Assembly (NCBI GenBank): GCA_030546905.1
Contig: JAUOPI010000010.1
Coordinates: 85,250-149,249 of the forward strand
Direction of reading: 5' to 3'
From: Granulosicoccaceae sp. 1_MG-2023
Lineage (GTDB): Bacteria; Pseudomonadota; Gammaproteobacteria; Granulosicoccales; Granulosicoccaceae
Length of the DNA stretch: 64,000 nucleotides
Below the pieces are notes generated by a model. It was not told the DNA's origin and did not search any database. It saw only the letters and a program-made list of their open reading frames with translations. The first letter of the stretch is position 1; each line of letters opens with the position of its first letter. Shown piece by piece: positions 30,076 to 39,594 of this stretch. A program made the translations under genes and the position numbers.

Positions 30076-31413
30076 ATGTCGAGAAAGTTTTTCGGCACCG
30101 ACGGGGTACGCGGGCGTGTGGGCACCGAGCCCATGACCGCGCCTTCAGTGATGAAACTGGGCTGGGCTGCGGGCAAGGTGCTTGCCAGTCAGGGCAATAG
30201 TGAGGTTTTGATCGGCAAGGATACGCGCATTTCCGGCTATCTGTTCGAATCGGCACTGGAGGCAGGGTTGTCCTCCGCCGGTATCGACAGTCGTATGCTC
30301 GGGCCCATGCCGACGCCTGCTGTTGCTTATCTCACGCGTACCTTCCGTGCGGCGGCCGGGATCGTTATCAGCGCTTCGCATAATCCGTACTTTGATAACG
30401 GGCTGAAATTCTTCTCCGGCGATGGTTCCAAGCTGCCTGACGATATTGAGCTCGAGATCGAGGCCATGATGGGTGAGCCCATGACCACGGTCGATTCCGC
30501 GGAGCTCGGTCGCGCCAGTCGCGTGAATGATGCGGCAGGGCGTTATATCGAATTCTGTAAAAGCACCTACCCGAGTGGCAGTCGTCTTGGCGGCTTGAAA
30601 ATCGTGGTCGATTCAGCCAACGGTGCGGCCTACGATATCGCGCGGCGTGTGTTTGAAGAGCTCGGCGCCGAAGTGATTGCTATCGGTAATGAGCCCAACG
30701 GCCTGAATATCAACAAGGATTGCGGTGCCACGGCGCCGGACAATCTGCGGGCCCACGTGTTGCTTGAGCGCGCCGATGTGGGCGTAGCCCTCGATGGTGA
30801 CGGCGACCGTCTGATTATGGTGGATCACCGCGGCGACATTGTTGACGGCGATGAAATCCTTTATGTGCTGGCTTGCGCGCGTAAGCAGACAGGTGAGCTC
30901 AACGGCGGCGTTATCGGAACGCTGATGAGTAATCTGGGGCTGGAGCACGCCCTGGCGGATATGGATATCGAATTTGCCCGCGCAGCGGTCGGTGACCGTT
31001 ACGTGCTGGAAATGCTCAATGAGCGTGGTTGGGTACTTGGCGGTGAATCGTCCGGTCATATCATTTGTCTTGATCGCACCACGACGGGCGATGCAATTGT
31101 GGCTGCATTGCAGGTTCTGGCCTATATGCGCGAGAGTGACACAACCCTGTCGGCCTTGAAATCAGGCATGACCCGTTATCCGCAAATGCTGCTGAACGTG
31201 CCGATGAAAGCGCGCGTTAACCTGGATGAGAACCCTGCTGTACGTGATGCCGTGGGTAAGGCTGAGCAGGCGCTCGGTGATGCAGGGCGTGTATTGCTGC
31301 GCCCGTCCGGTACGGAACCGGTGGTGCGTGTAATGGTCGAAGGGCGCGTGGCCAACGATGTGGAGAAGATCTGCAACGAAGTGGCCAGTGCCGTGGGTAT
31401 CGCCCTCGGTTAA
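30076..31413 (+). CDS. glmM: Phosphoglucosamine mutase
   Basis: GlmM converts glucosamine-6-phosphate to glucosamine-1-phosphate for UDP-GlcNAc, feeding peptidoglycan and lipopolysaccharide. The 445-residue protein begins with [12 protein letters not shown], has the phosphorylated Ser101 in ISASHNP and the metal loop DGDGDR, and ends with [15 protein letters not shown]. The ATG at 30076 has GGGGAAA upstream and gives the normal family length; earlier in-frame starts would add unrelated residues. Confidence 0.97.
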   Translation: MSRKFFGTDGVRGRVGTEPMTAPSVMKLGWAAGKVLASQGNSEVLIGKDTRISGYLFESALEAGLSSAGIDSRMLGPMPTPAVAYLTRTFRAAAGIVISASHNPYFDNGLKFFSGDGSKLPDDIELEIEAMMGEPMTTVDSAELGRASRVNDAAGRYIEFCKSTYPSGSRLGGLKIVVDSANGAAYDIARRVFEELGAEVIAIGNEPNGLNINKDCGATAPDNLRAHVLLERADVGVALDGDGDRLIMVDHRGDIVDGDEILYVLACARKQTGELNGGVIGTLMSNLGLEHALADMDIEFARAAVGDRYVLEMLNERGWVLGGESSGHIICLDRTTTGDAIVAALQVLAYMRESDTTLSALKSGMTRYPQMLLNVPMKARVNLDENPAVRDAVGKAEQALGDAGRVLLRPSGTEPVVRVMVEGRVANDVEKICNEVASAVGIALG

Positions 31414-31542
31414 GTTGTGCCGCGCTTGTATTAGGTAGGGCGGGGCAGTTTGACCCGCTTTTCTTCTTATCACTGTTGATTTGTCGCTGGTCGGGCGGTA
31501 TGATGCGCGACTTTTCCGGCAACGGCAAAGGAGATGTCAGCA

Positions 31543-32304
31543 ATGAGAACCCCTATGGTCGCCGGGAACTGGAAGCTCAACGGTACGCGTGAAAGCGTGC
31601 GGGAATTGAGTCTTGCAGTCGCCGAAGGTGCGAAAGAATTTGCCGATGTGGATGTGCTGGTTTGTCCGGTCTATGTTCACATCGGTGACGTTGCTGCCAA
31701 TATTGAAGGCGGTGCCGTGCTCCTCGGAGCGCAGGATGTTGCCATGCAGGACGAGGGCGCTTTTACCGGTGAGGTAAGCGCGCCGATGCTGGTTGAATAC
31801 GGCTGCACTCACGTGATTGTCGGTCATTCCGAACGGCGTGCTTTGTTCGGTGACGATGACGCTACGGTCGCAGCCAAATTTATCGCCGCGCAGCGTGGCG
31901 GTCTCGTGCCGGTGTTGTGCGTCGGCGAAACGCTCGAAGAGCGCGAAGCGGGCGACACCGAAGCGGTTGTGGTGCGTCAGCTTAAAGCGGTGATCGATGC
32001 CGCCGGGGTGCAGGCGCTGAACAACGCGGTTGTCGCTTACGAGCCGGTCTGGGCAATAGGTACAGGTAAAACGGCCTCGCCCGAACAGGCGCAGGCGGTG
32101 CACCAGTCAGTCCGGCAAACCGTTGCCGGTATCGATGCCTCAGTGGCTCAGTCGCTGCGCGTTTTGTACGGCGGCAGTGTTAAGGCAGAAAATGCCCGGG
32201 AATTATTCGCTCAGGCGGATATCGATGGTGGTCTGATCGGCGGAGCTGCGCTCAAGTCCGATGAATTTTTGAAAATCTGCAGCGCAGCTGCCGGTTTGGA
32301 ATAA
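31543..32304 (+). CDS. tpiA: Triosephosphate isomerase
   Basis: TpiA interconverts dihydroxyacetone phosphate and glyceraldehyde-3-phosphate in glycolysis. The 253-residue barrel has all catalytic residues: Lys11 in GNWKLNG, His95 in GHSERR and Glu167 in [11 protein letters not shown]. The ATG at 31543 has AAAGGAG at 31527-31533; an ATG at 31534 lies too close to it. The position between glmM and secG matches Pseudomonas-like genomes and differs from E. coli, where tpiA lies elsewhere. Confidence 0.97.
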   Translation: MRTPMVAGNWKLNGTRESVRELSLAVAEGAKEFADVDVLVCPVYVHIGDVAANIEGGAVLLGAQDVAMQDEGAFTGEVSAPMLVEYGCTHVIVGHSERRALFGDDDATVAAKFIAAQRGGLVPVLCVGETLEEREAGDTEAVVVRQLKAVIDAAGVQALNNAVVAYEPVWAIGTGKTASPEQAQAVHQSVRQTVAGIDASVAQSLRVLYGGSVKAENARELFAQADIDGGLIGGAALKSDEFLKICSAAAGLE

Positions 32305-32312
32305 ATCCGATT

Positions 32313-32708
32313 ATGCAATCTATTGTACTCGTAGTTCATGTTGTTCTGTGCCTTGGCGTTATCGGCCTGGTGCTTATCCAGCATGGCAAGGGTGCTGATG
32401 CCGGAGCTGCTTTTGGCAGTGGCGCGTCTGCGACTGTTTTCGGTGCGCAGGGTGCAGCGTCTTTTCTGACGCGTGTCACGACCTACGCAGCACTTGCATT
32501 TTTCCTCACCAGTCTTGTATTATTCTACATGGCTGCTCATCGTGATACTTCCGGTGGAAGTGTTCTCGATAACGTCGAAGTGCCGGCTCTTGAGTCAGGT
32601 GTCGAAGACCAGGCCGCTCCGGCGGCAACCGATGCTGCTGATGTGCCTGCAGCGCCGGTAAGTGCAGATCAGAACTCCGATCTGCCGGCTGCGCCCAAAG
32701 CCGAATAA
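32313..32708 (+). CDS. secG: Preprotein translocase subunit SecG
   Basis: SecG is the small auxiliary subunit of the SecYEG channel. The 131-residue protein has two membrane helices (about 2-22 and 50-70) with the conserved loop GKGADAGAAFGSGASATVFG. A long acidic, Ala/Pro-rich tail follows, which varies within the family. It is 8 bases after tpiA and 15 bases before the tRNA-Leu gene, the classic secG-leuU order. Confidence 0.94.
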   Translation: MQSIVLVVHVVLCLGVIGLVLIQHGKGADAGAAFGSGASATVFGAQGAASFLTRVTTYAALAFFLTSLVLFYMAAHRDTSGGSVLDNVEVPALESGVEDQAAPAATDAADVPAAPVSADQNSDLPAAPKAE

Positions 32709-32723
32709 ACAGGGTAGTTGCTT

Positions 32724-32808
32724 GCCGACGTGGTGGAATTGGTAGACACGCTATCTTGAGGGGGTAGTGACGAAAGTCGTCCCGGTTCGAGTCCGGGCGT
32801 CGGCACCA
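32724..32808 (+). tRNA. tRNA-Leu (GAG)
   Basis: The acceptor arms GCCGACG (32724-32730) and CGTCGGC (32798-32804) pair fully, followed by A73 and an encoded CCA ending at 32808. The D arm, long class II variable arm and T arm (TTCGAGT) are all visible. The anticodon loop TTGAGGG has GAG as anticodon, reading CUC and CUU codons. The sequence is close to E. coli leuU and lies in the same place, after secG. Confidence 0.97.
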
Positions 32809-32958
32809 AAATTCGGAAGAAGCACTTTGCTTCTTCGATATATGGGGTAAAACCCATAGCCAGATATACCAGATGGTGTTTTTCTGATTTATCTTTTTCG
32901 AATCATCGAAAAGACTTGAAAAACGTTTCAAAACTATCTAGTATATGCGCTTGCCTGA
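32809..32958 (+). other. tRNA spacer with four tandem hairpins
   Basis: Four perfect short stems lie in 150 bases: GAAGAAGC/GCTTCTTC (32816-32836), TATGGG/CCCATA (32841-32858), TTTTCGA/TCGAAAA (32895-32912) and TTGAAA/TTTCAA (32916-32931). The first may end or protect the tRNA-Leu transcript. The last overlaps the -35 box of the next tRNA promoter. Confidence 0.6.
32916..32944 (+). promoter_or_regulatory. Candidate promoter of the initiator tRNA gene
   Basis: TTGAAA at 32916-32921 is followed after 17 bases by TAGTAT at 32939-32944. The predicted start is about 8 bases before the mature tRNA 5' end. Confidence 0.6.
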
Positions 32959-33035
32959 TGCGGGGTGGAGCAGTCTGGCAGCTCGTCGGGCTCATAACCC
33001 GAAGGTCGCAGGTTCGAATCCTGCCCCCGCTACCA
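32959..33035 (+). tRNA. Initiator tRNA-fMet (CAU)
   Basis: The 77-base cloverleaf ends in an encoded CCA. Initiator hallmarks are present: anticodon stem TCGGG/CCCGA with three G-C pairs next to the CAU loop (CTCATAA), an A11-U24 pair in the D stem, and no Watson-Crick pair at position 1-72. Here that pair is U1-U72 (T32959 and T33031), where E. coli has C1-A72. It lies before rimP-nusA, as metY does in E. coli. Confidence 0.96.
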
Positions 33036-33048
33036 AAACATAAGTTCG

Positions 33049-33075
33049 AAAAGGCCCCTGTTTAGGGGCCTTTTT
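33049..33075 (+). terminator. Rho-independent terminator after tRNA-fMet
   Basis: AAAAGGCCCC at 33049-33058 pairs with GGGGCCTTTT at 33065-33074 around TGTTTA, with a T run. It lies upstream of rimP, so rimP-nusA needs readthrough or its own promoter. Confidence 0.92.
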
Positions 33076-33159
33076 GTTAGGTTTTTCAGCGTCGCAGCGG
33101 GACGCTTAGGCCTCCCCCTGTTAGTGAAGTTCTGAGGCGGTTTCGCCGGACCGATAGCC

Positions 33160-33615
33160 ATGCAAAGAGCCACCGATAAAATATGGAACTGTGTTGAGCC
33201 GGTTGTTACCGGGCTTGGTTATGATTTTGTCGGTGCCGAATACGGTCAGGCCGAAGGCGGCACGACGCTGCGCGTCTATATCGACAAAGAAGGTGGTGTG
33301 TTGCTCGACGATTGCGCCACCGTCAGCCAGCAGCTGAGTGCCGTGCTGGACGTCGAAGAGCCGATTCAGACTCAGTACTCGCTGGAGGTTTCGTCGCCGG
33401 GCGTGGACAGGCCGCTTTTCCGGCCGGCTGATTTCGCCCGTTTTGAAGGACAGGAAATTCGTCTTCGCAGTTATCAGGCGATTATGGGAAGACGCAATTT
33501 CCGCGGTCCGATAAAAGCGGTGGAGGAGGAGCGGGTACTGCTCGAAGTTGACGGTGAGGTTTACGAAATCCCGTTCAGTGCCGTCGAACAGGCACGCCTG
33601 ATCCCTGCGTTCTGA
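33160..33615 (+). CDS. rimP: Ribosome maturation factor RimP
   Basis: RimP is needed for maturation of the 30S subunit. The 151-residue protein has the N-terminal alpha/beta domain (VGAEYGQAEGGTTLRVYID, LEVSSPGVDRPL) and the C-terminal small beta-barrel domain. It heads the conserved rimP-nusA-infB-rbfA-truB order and lies 47 bases before nusA. Confidence 0.95.
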   Translation: MQRATDKIWNCVEPVVTGLGYDFVGAEYGQAEGGTTLRVYIDKEGGVLLDDCATVSQQLSAVLDVEEPIQTQYSLEVSSPGVDRPLFRPADFARFEGQEIRLRSYQAIMGRRNFRGPIKAVEEERVLLEVDGEVYEIPFSAVEQARLIPAF

Positions 33616-33662
33616 GTTAATGTCGTTACGGTCCACCGGCCGTTGAAGAGGCTTAATAGGTC

Positions 33663-35165
33663 ATGAGTAAAGAAATTCTTCTGGTTGTTGATGCGGTTTC
33701 GAACGAAAAAGGCGTTGAAGAGGAAATTATCTTCGGTGCGCTCGAAGCTGCGCTGGCCTCGGCCACACGCAAAAAATACGCGATGGATATAGACGTACGT
33801 GTGGACATCAACCGCAATACCGGTGACTACCTGACTTACCGTCGTTGGGAAGTGGTCGCTGATGATGCCGAGCAGGAGTTTCCTCTGCGTCAGATGTCGC
33901 TGAGTGCTGCCCGCGAAGATAAAGACGACATCGAAGTCGGTGAGTTTGTCGAAGAGCAAATCGAATCGGTTGAGTTCGGCCGTATTGCTGCCCAGGCCGC
34001 CAAACAGGTGATCGTGCAGAAAGTACGCGAAGCCGAGCGTGCACGGGTTGTAGAAGCTTTTAAAGGCCGTGTAGGCGAGCCGGTCATGGGTATAGTCAAA
34101 CGCACCGAGCGCAACGGTGTGTATATTGACCTTGGCAACAACACCGAGGCCTATATCCCGCGTGAGGATATGATTCCGCGTGAACCGCTGCGTCCGGGTG
34201 ACCGGGTGCGGGGTTTTCTTAAGGATGTTCGTTCCGAACAGCGTGGCCCGCAGTTGTTTGTCAGCCGTACCGCGCCTGAATTTCTGGTTGAATTGTTTAA
34301 ACTGGAAGTGCCGGAAGTCGGCCAGGGCGTGATCGAGATCATGGGCGCGGCCCGTGATCCGGGTGCCAGAGCAAAAATCGCGGTACGTTCCAATGATCCG
34401 CGCCTCGATCCTGTCGGTGCCTGTGTTGGTATGCGCGGTTCGCGTGTGCAGACCGTCTCGAATGAATTGGGCGGCGAGCGGATTGATATTATCCTGTGGG
34501 ATGAGAACCCCGCGCAGTTCGTGATCAACGCGATGGCGCCGGCGGAAGTGAAGTCCATCGTTGTCGATGAAGACTCACACAGCATGAATATAGCGGTCGA
34601 AGCGAGCAAACTGTCGCTGGCGATCGGCCGTGGCGGACAAAACATCCGCCTGGCAAGTGAGCTTACCCAATGGGAGCTCAATGTTATGGACGAGGAAAGT
34701 GCCGAGCAGCGTCGTGAAAGCGAAGCCCGCGAGTACGTCGAGCTGTTTATGGCGCAGTTGGATGTAGACGAAGAAGTGGCGCAGATCCTGGTCCAGGAAG
34801 GTTTTATCAGTGTCGAGGAAGTGGCCTACGTGCCCTATCAGGAACTGCTCGATATTGAAGAATTCGACGAGGATATCGTCAACGAACTGCGCAGCCGTGC
34901 GCAGGACGCGTTGTTAACCAAAGCGATCGCCAGCGAGGAAGAAATCGATGGTGGAGCTCCCGAAGAAGCGCTGCGCACGCTTGAGGGCATGGATGACACG
35001 CTGGCATTTGCAGTAGCTGCAAAAGGCGTAAAATCGCTGGATGACTTTGCTGAATTGTCCGTTGACGAGTTGATGGAATTCGAGGGCATGGATGAAGAGC
35101 GCGCAGGCAAACTGATTATGAAGGCACGAGAGCACTGGTTTGACGAAGACCAAGACAGCGAATAG
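33663..35165 (+). CDS. nusA: Transcription termination/antitermination factor NusA
   Basis: NusA binds RNA polymerase and modulates pausing, termination and antitermination. The 500-residue protein has the N-terminal polymerase-binding domain (1-125), an S1 domain (about 137-200), two KH domains (about 230-345, with [10 protein letters not shown] and [10 protein letters not shown]) and two C-terminal acidic helix-hairpin-helix repeats (about 365-425 and 440-490), as in E. coli. The ATG at 33663 starts the family motif [16 protein letters not shown]. Confidence 0.97.
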   Translation: MSKEILLVVDAVSNEKGVEEEIIFGALEAALASATRKKYAMDIDVRVDINRNTGDYLTYRRWEVVADDAEQEFPLRQMSLSAAREDKDDIEVGEFVEEQIESVEFGRIAAQAAKQVIVQKVREAERARVVEAFKGRVGEPVMGIVKRTERNGVYIDLGNNTEAYIPREDMIPREPLRPGDRVRGFLKDVRSEQRGPQLFVSRTAPEFLVELFKLEVPEVGQGVIEIMGAARDPGARAKIAVRSNDPRLDPVGACVGMRGSRVQTVSNELGGERIDIILWDENPAQFVINAMAPAEVKSIVVDEDSHSMNIAVEASKLSLAIGRGGQNIRLASELTQWELNVMDEESAEQRRESEAREYVELFMAQLDVDEEVAQILVQEGFISVEEVAYVPYQELLDIEEFDEDIVNELRSRAQDALLTKAIASEEEIDGGAPEEALRTLEGMDDTLAFAVAAKGVKSLDDFAELSVDELMEFEGMDEERAGKLIMKAREHWFDEDQDSE

Positions 35166-35186
35166 GTGCCGGAGGGTTAACAGGTA

Positions 35187-37769
35187 ATGGCAGAAGTCAC
35201 AGTAAAACAACTGGCGCAGGTCGTCGGTACACCGGTAGACAAGTTGCTCGTGCAACTTGGTGAGGCCGGTGTGAAAAAATCCAGCGAATCAGACGCGATC
35301 TCCGATGAGGAGAAACAAAAGCTGTTAACGCACCTTCGTCGCTCTCACGGAAAGGACGAATCCGCCGCCGGACGCAAGATCACCCTGCGACGCAAAAGCG
35401 TCAGCGAGATCAAGGTTGACCCCTCCGGGCGCAAGACAGTCAATGTCGAAGTCCGTGGTCGCCGCACCTACGTCAAACGTGCCGAATCGGTAAGCGAAGA
35501 CGATCAGCAGCGTTCACAGGAGAAACTCTCCGAGCTCGAGCGCAAGCAGCGGGAAATGGCTGAGCTTGAAGCCAAACGCATCGCCGCCGAAGAGGCCAAG
35601 CGACGCGAACAGGAAGAGAAGCTCAAAGCCAAAGAACAGGAAGAAGAAGCGCGCCGCCGCGCCGAAGAGGAAGAGGCGGCACGTCTGAAAGCCGAGAAAG
35701 AAGCCGCGGAAGAAGCGCAGAAAATCGCCGAAGCCGAAGCAGAATTGGCGCGTAACGCCGCTGTTGCAGGGCGACCCGCCAAAGAAGCGCCGGCAAAAGC
35801 CAAAGCGCCTGCCAAGCCGTCCAAGGCCCCGGTCAAATCCGCAAGAAGCGACAACGGCGACGGCAAACCCGCGCGCGGTCGCAGCCAGCTGCATGTCAGC
35901 AAAGGCCGTAACGCCGGCGCCAATAAGCGTCGCGGCAAACCGGTTCGCGGTGGTGGACGTCGTGCAGCCGGTGACGGCAAACACGGTTTCGAAAAACCGG
36001 TCACACCGGTGTCCCGCGAAGTTGCGGTGCCTGAAACCATTACTGTCTCCGAGTTGGCCAATCGCATGGCGATCAAGGCCGCGGAAGTGATCAAAACGCT
36101 GATGAAAATGGGCGTTATGGCCACGATTAACCAGCCGCTGGATCAGGACACTGCAACCTTGGTGGTTGAAGAAATGGGCCACACGGTTCGCCTCACCAGC
36201 AGCAACGATGACGAGCAGGCGCTGGCCGAGAAAGTCATCGGCAGCCGTGAAGGCGACGAAGTACCGCGTCCGCCGGTCGTGACTGTGATGGGTCACGTCG
36301 ACCACGGTAAAACCTCACTGCTCGATTACATCCGCAAATCACGCGTTGCTTCCGGCGAGGCCGGCGGTATCACCCAGCATATCGGTGCCTATCACGTCGA
36401 GACTGACAAAGGCGTTATTACCTTTCTCGATACACCCGGACACGCGGCGTTTACTGCCATGCGTTCACGGGGCGCGCAGAGTACGGATATCGTTATTCTG
36501 ATTGTGGCGGCCGATGACGGTGTTATGCCGCAGACGGTTGAAGCGATCCAGCACGCCCGCGCAGCGGAAGTGCCGATTATTGTCGCCGTCAACAAGATGG
36601 ACAAAGAGGGCGCGGATCCGGAGCGGGTCAAAAACGAATTGTCGCAGCACGAGATTCTCCCGGAAGACTGGGGCGGCGATGTGATGTTTGTGCCGATCTC
36701 AGCGCACACCGGTCAGGGTATCGAAGAACTGCTGGAAGCGATCTCGCTGCAGGCTGAAGTGCTCGAGCTCAAAGCGCCGGATACCGGCAATGCCAGTGGC
36801 GTTGTTATCGAAGCCGCTCTTGACCGTGGCCGCGGTCCGGTTGCCACTGTACTCGTGCAATCGGGTTGCCTGAAAAAAGGCGATCACATTCTTTGCGGTC
36901 AGGAATTCGGCCGCGTGCGCGCCATGTTCGATGAGAACGGCCAACAGGTCGAAGAGGCCGGTCCCTCGATTCCGGTGCAGTTGCTGGGTCTGGGCAGTAC
37001 GCCTGAAGCCGGTGATGAGTTCCTGGTTGCCGAAGACGAAAAAGCCGCACGTGATCTGGCCGAACTGCGTCAGAGCAAGAAACGCAATACCCGTCTCGCC
37101 GAACGCAAACCGGCTAAATTCGACGATGTCTTCTCGCAGATGGCGGAAAATGACCGCGCTGAAGTGAAGGTCTTTGTTAAAGCCGATGTGCGCGGTAGTT
37201 ATGAGGCGCTGAAAGATTCGCTGGAACGCATGTCCACTGACGAAGTCTCGATCCGTGTGATCGGCGGCGGTGTCGGCGGCATCACCGAATCCGATGCCAA
37301 CCTGGCAGCCGCTTCCGGTGCCTTGCTGATCGGCTTCAACACCCGTGCGGATAATGCCGCGCGTAAGGTCATCGCCGAACAGGATGTGCAGCTGCAGTAT
37401 TTCAGCGTTATCTACGAAGCGATCGATCTGGTCAAACAAATGGCCGGTGGTCTGCTTGCGCCGGAGATTCAGGAGCGCATTATCGGTCTGGCCGAGGTGA
37501 AGGAAGTCTTCAAATCGCCCAAGTTCGGTCAGATTGCCGGTAGTATCGTCACCGACGGTGTGGTCAAACGCGATCAGCCGATCCGCGTTCTGCGCGACAA
37601 CGTGGTGATCTTCGAAGGTGAGCTTGAATCACTGCGCCGCTTTAAAGACGACGTCTCGGAAGTGCGCATGGGTACCGAATGCGGTATAGGTGTGAAAAAC
37701 TACACCGATGTGCGCCCCGGTGACCAGATCGAAGTTTACGAACGTAAGGAGGTCGCGCGCACGCTGTAA
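35187..37769 (+). CDS. infB: Translation initiation factor IF-2
   Basis: IF-2 is the GTPase that brings initiator fMet-tRNA to the 30S subunit and promotes subunit joining. The 860-residue protein has an N-terminal IF2 domain (1-50), a long charged Ala/Glu/Lys/Arg-rich linker (about 95-275), a second N domain (about 280-335), the G domain with GHVDHGKT at 369-376 and NKMD, and domains II-IV. An internal start that would give a shorter isoform is possible but cannot be shown here. Confidence 0.97.
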   Translation: MAEVTVKQLAQVVGTPVDKLLVQLGEAGVKKSSESDAISDEEKQKLLTHLRRSHGKDESAAGRKITLRRKSVSEIKVDPSGRKTVNVEVRGRRTYVKRAESVSEDDQQRSQEKLSELERKQREMAELEAKRIAAEEAKRREQEEKLKAKEQEEEARRRAEEEEAARLKAEKEAAEEAQKIAEAEAELARNAAVAGRPAKEAPAKAKAPAKPSKAPVKSARSDNGDGKPARGRSQLHVSKGRNAGANKRRGKPVRGGGRRAAGDGKHGFEKPVTPVSREVAVPETITVSELANRMAIKAAEVIKTLMKMGVMATINQPLDQDTATLVVEEMGHTVRLTSSNDDEQALAEKVIGSREGDEVPRPPVVTVMGHVDHGKTSLLDYIRKSRVASGEAGGITQHIGAYHVETDKGVITFLDTPGHAAFTAMRSRGAQSTDIVILIVAADDGVMPQTVEAIQHARAAEVPIIVAVNKMDKEGADPERVKNELSQHEILPEDWGGDVMFVPISAHTGQGIEELLEAISLQAEVLELKAPDTGNASGVVIEAALDRGRGPVATVLVQSGCLKKGDHILCGQEFGRVRAMFDENGQQVEEAGPSIPVQLLGLGSTPEAGDEFLVAEDEKAARDLAELRQSKKRNTRLAERKPAKFDDVFSQMAENDRAEVKVFVKADVRGSYEALKDSLERMSTDEVSIRVIGGGVGGITESDANLAAASGALLIGFNTRADNAARKVIAEQDVQLQYFSVIYEAIDLVKQMAGGLLAPEIQERIIGLAEVKEVFKSPKFGQIAGSIVTDGVVKRDQPIRVLRDNVVIFEGELESLRRFKDDVSEVRMGTECGIGVKNYTDVRPGDQIEVYERKEVARTL

Positions 37770-37790
37770 CAGCGTGTGTGCGGTACTCAT

Positions 37791-38168
37791 ATGGCCAGGG
37801 ATTACCCACGCAGCTACAGGGTAGCTGATCAGATTCAACGGGAGCTGTCGGATCTTCTGCGTACAGAGCTGAAAGATCCGCGGGTCTCGCCGTTTCTGAC
37901 CATCTCGTCGGTGGAGGTCAATCGCGACCTCTCGGTGGCGAAGATTTATTACACGGTGATCCGCGAGGAAGACCGTGCCGATACCGTAGAAGCGCTCGGT
38001 GAGGACACCGGCTATATCCGCAAACTGCTGTCCAAACGCATGTCCATGCGCTCGGTTCCGCAGTTGCGTTTTTTCTACGACACCAGTCTTGAAGAAGGTT
38101 CGCGTATGTCACGTTTGATCGACGACGCGGTGCGTTCCAATTCCACTCCGGAGGACGGCGAGAGTTAA
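37791..38168 (+). CDS. rbfA: Ribosome-binding factor A
   Basis: RbfA is a cold-shock-related KH-like protein that binds the 30S subunit and helps 16S rRNA maturation. The 125-residue product starts at the ATG at 37791, giving MARDYPRSYRVADQIQREL, the family start; an in-frame start at 37776 would add five residues. The core motifs DPRVSPFLTISSVEV and PQLRFFYDTSLEEG are present. It lies between infB and truB as usual. Confidence 0.95.
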   Translation: MARDYPRSYRVADQIQRELSDLLRTELKDPRVSPFLTISSVEVNRDLSVAKIYYTVIREEDRADTVEALGEDTGYIRKLLSKRMSMRSVPQLRFFYDTSLEEGSRMSRLIDDAVRSNSTPEDGES

Positions 38169-38186
38169 TCGCTGTCTTTTCTGTTT

Positions 38187-39107
38187 ATGGCCCGTAAAAA
38201 GGACCGCGGCAGAGTCGTGAACGGCATTCTGTTGCTGGAAAAACCCCTCAACCTGTCCAGCAACAAAGCGTTGCAGGCTGCCAAGCAGATTTTCGATGCA
38301 CGCAAGGCCGGCCATACCGGCAGTCTCGATCCGCTCGCGACCGGTATGCTGCCGCTTTGTTTCGGCGAAGCGACCAAAGTGTCAGGTCTGCTGCTCGACG
38401 CTGATAAGACCTACGAAACAGACGCTTTCTTCGGCGAGACCCGCAGCACCGGTGATCGCGAAGGGGAGATTCTGCAACAGCGTGCGCCCGGTGAGTTCGA
38501 CGCGGAGCGCTTCGACGACGTCCTGCGCCGCTTCGTCGGTGAGATTTCCCAGGTGCCGCCGATGTATTCGGCACTCAAGAAAGACGGTAAGGCGCTCTAC
38601 AAGCTGGCCCGTAAAGGTCTGGATGTGGAGCGTGAAGCGCGTCGGGTAAGCATTCGCGAGCTCAGCATACTGGCGGTCGACTGGCCGCGGGTCAGTTTGC
38701 GCGTGCGTTGTTCCAAGGGCACCTATATCCGCACTCTGGTCGAAGATATCGGTGAGGCGCTCGGTTGCGGCGCGCACGTGGCGCGTTTGCACCGGCAAAT
38801 GGCCGGCCCTTTTGACGGGCAGCCGACCTATAGCCTGGAGGCTTTGCAGGCGATTGCCGCCCAGGGCGGGCAGGGTGCGCTGGACGCCTTGCTGCTGGCG
38901 CCGGATATTGCTTTGCAGAACTACCCGAGGGTGGCGCTGTTGCCCGGCGAGGAAGAATATTTTCTGGCCGGACGGACTTTGCCGGCGCCGGCGGGTCTGC
39001 CACAGGTGCCGGCCTTTCGCGTCTACACAAGCGGCGATCGTTTTCTCGGCCTCGGGGAATTCGCCGGTAACGCGCAGATCAAGCCACAGCGGGTCTTTAA
39101 CCTGTAA
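38187..39107 (+). CDS. truB: tRNA pseudouridine-55 synthase
   Basis: TruB makes pseudouridine 55 in the T loop of most tRNAs. The 306-residue protein has the motif GHTGSLDPLATGMLP with catalytic Asp48, the RNA-binding motif KGTYIRTLVEDIG and a C-terminal PUA-like domain. It is 18 bases after rbfA. A weak terminator-like hairpin separates it from rpsO. Confidence 0.96.
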   Translation: MARKKDRGRVVNGILLLEKPLNLSSNKALQAAKQIFDARKAGHTGSLDPLATGMLPLCFGEATKVSGLLLDADKTYETDAFFGETRSTGDREGEILQQRAPGEFDAERFDDVLRRFVGEISQVPPMYSALKKDGKALYKLARKGLDVEREARRVSIRELSILAVDWPRVSLRVRCSKGTYIRTLVEDIGEALGCGAHVARLHRQMAGPFDGQPTYSLEALQAIAAQGGQGALDALLLAPDIALQNYPRVALLPGEEEYFLAGRTLPAPAGLPQVPAFRVYTSGDRFLGLGEFAGNAQIKPQRVFNL

Positions 39108-39212
39108 GCGGATTGGCCCGGGAGCGGCTTTGTTATTGCTTTGCAAGGCGCAGTGAGTACAGGGCGGCTTTTTCGGGGGCTGCTGCGGTGCTATACTTTG
39201 CCTGTTTTATGC

Positions 39213-39237
39213 GCGGCCCTTAAAGGTCGCTTTTTTT
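39213..39237 (+). terminator. Hairpin with T tract upstream of rpsO
   Basis: GCGGCC (39213-39218) pairs with GGTCGC (39225-39230, one G-U pair) and is followed by seven T residues. A TATACT box at 39192-39197 lies just before it. The hairpin may end the truB message or sit in the rpsO leader. Confidence 0.55.
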
Positions 39238-39300
39238 CATACCCGTTTCTGCTTCCATATCGCGGATCCGGGCGTATCTATCATGATTGGAGAGAAATCA

Positions 39301-39573
39301 ATGTCTTGTTTGTCTGCTGAGCAGAAAGCTGCGATCGTTAAAGAATACCAACTGGATGCAACTGACACAGGTTCACCGGAAGTTCAGGTTGCACTGCTGA
39401 CTGCCCGTATCGTTCATCTGACCGAACACTTCAAATCTCATACACACGACCATCACTCCCGCCGGGGCCTGCTGCGTATGGTTAACCAGCGCCGTAAATT
39501 GCTGGATTACCTGAAAGGCAAAAATCAGGAGCGTTACACGAACCTGATCCAGCGTCTGGGTCTGCGCCGTTAA
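39301..39573 (+). CDS. rpsO: 30S ribosomal protein S15
   Basis: S15 binds 16S rRNA early in assembly of the central domain. The 90-residue product has the family motif [20 protein letters not shown] and ends with RLGLRR. The ATG at 39301 has GGAGAG upstream; an ATG at 39283 would add six non-conserved residues. pnp follows after only 21 bases. Confidence 0.97.
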   Translation: MSCLSAEQKAAIVKEYQLDATDTGSPEVQVALLTARIVHLTEHFKSHTHDHHSRRGLLRMVNQRRKLLDYLKGKNQERYTNLIQRLGLRR

Positions 39574-39594
39574 TCCTCTCTAACAGGAATTACT

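Noticed and set aside
32700..33160. Integrated element at the two tRNA genes
   Set aside because: tRNA genes are common attachment sites, but there is no integrase, no repeated tRNA end and no foreign gene; the flanking gene order is the conserved one.
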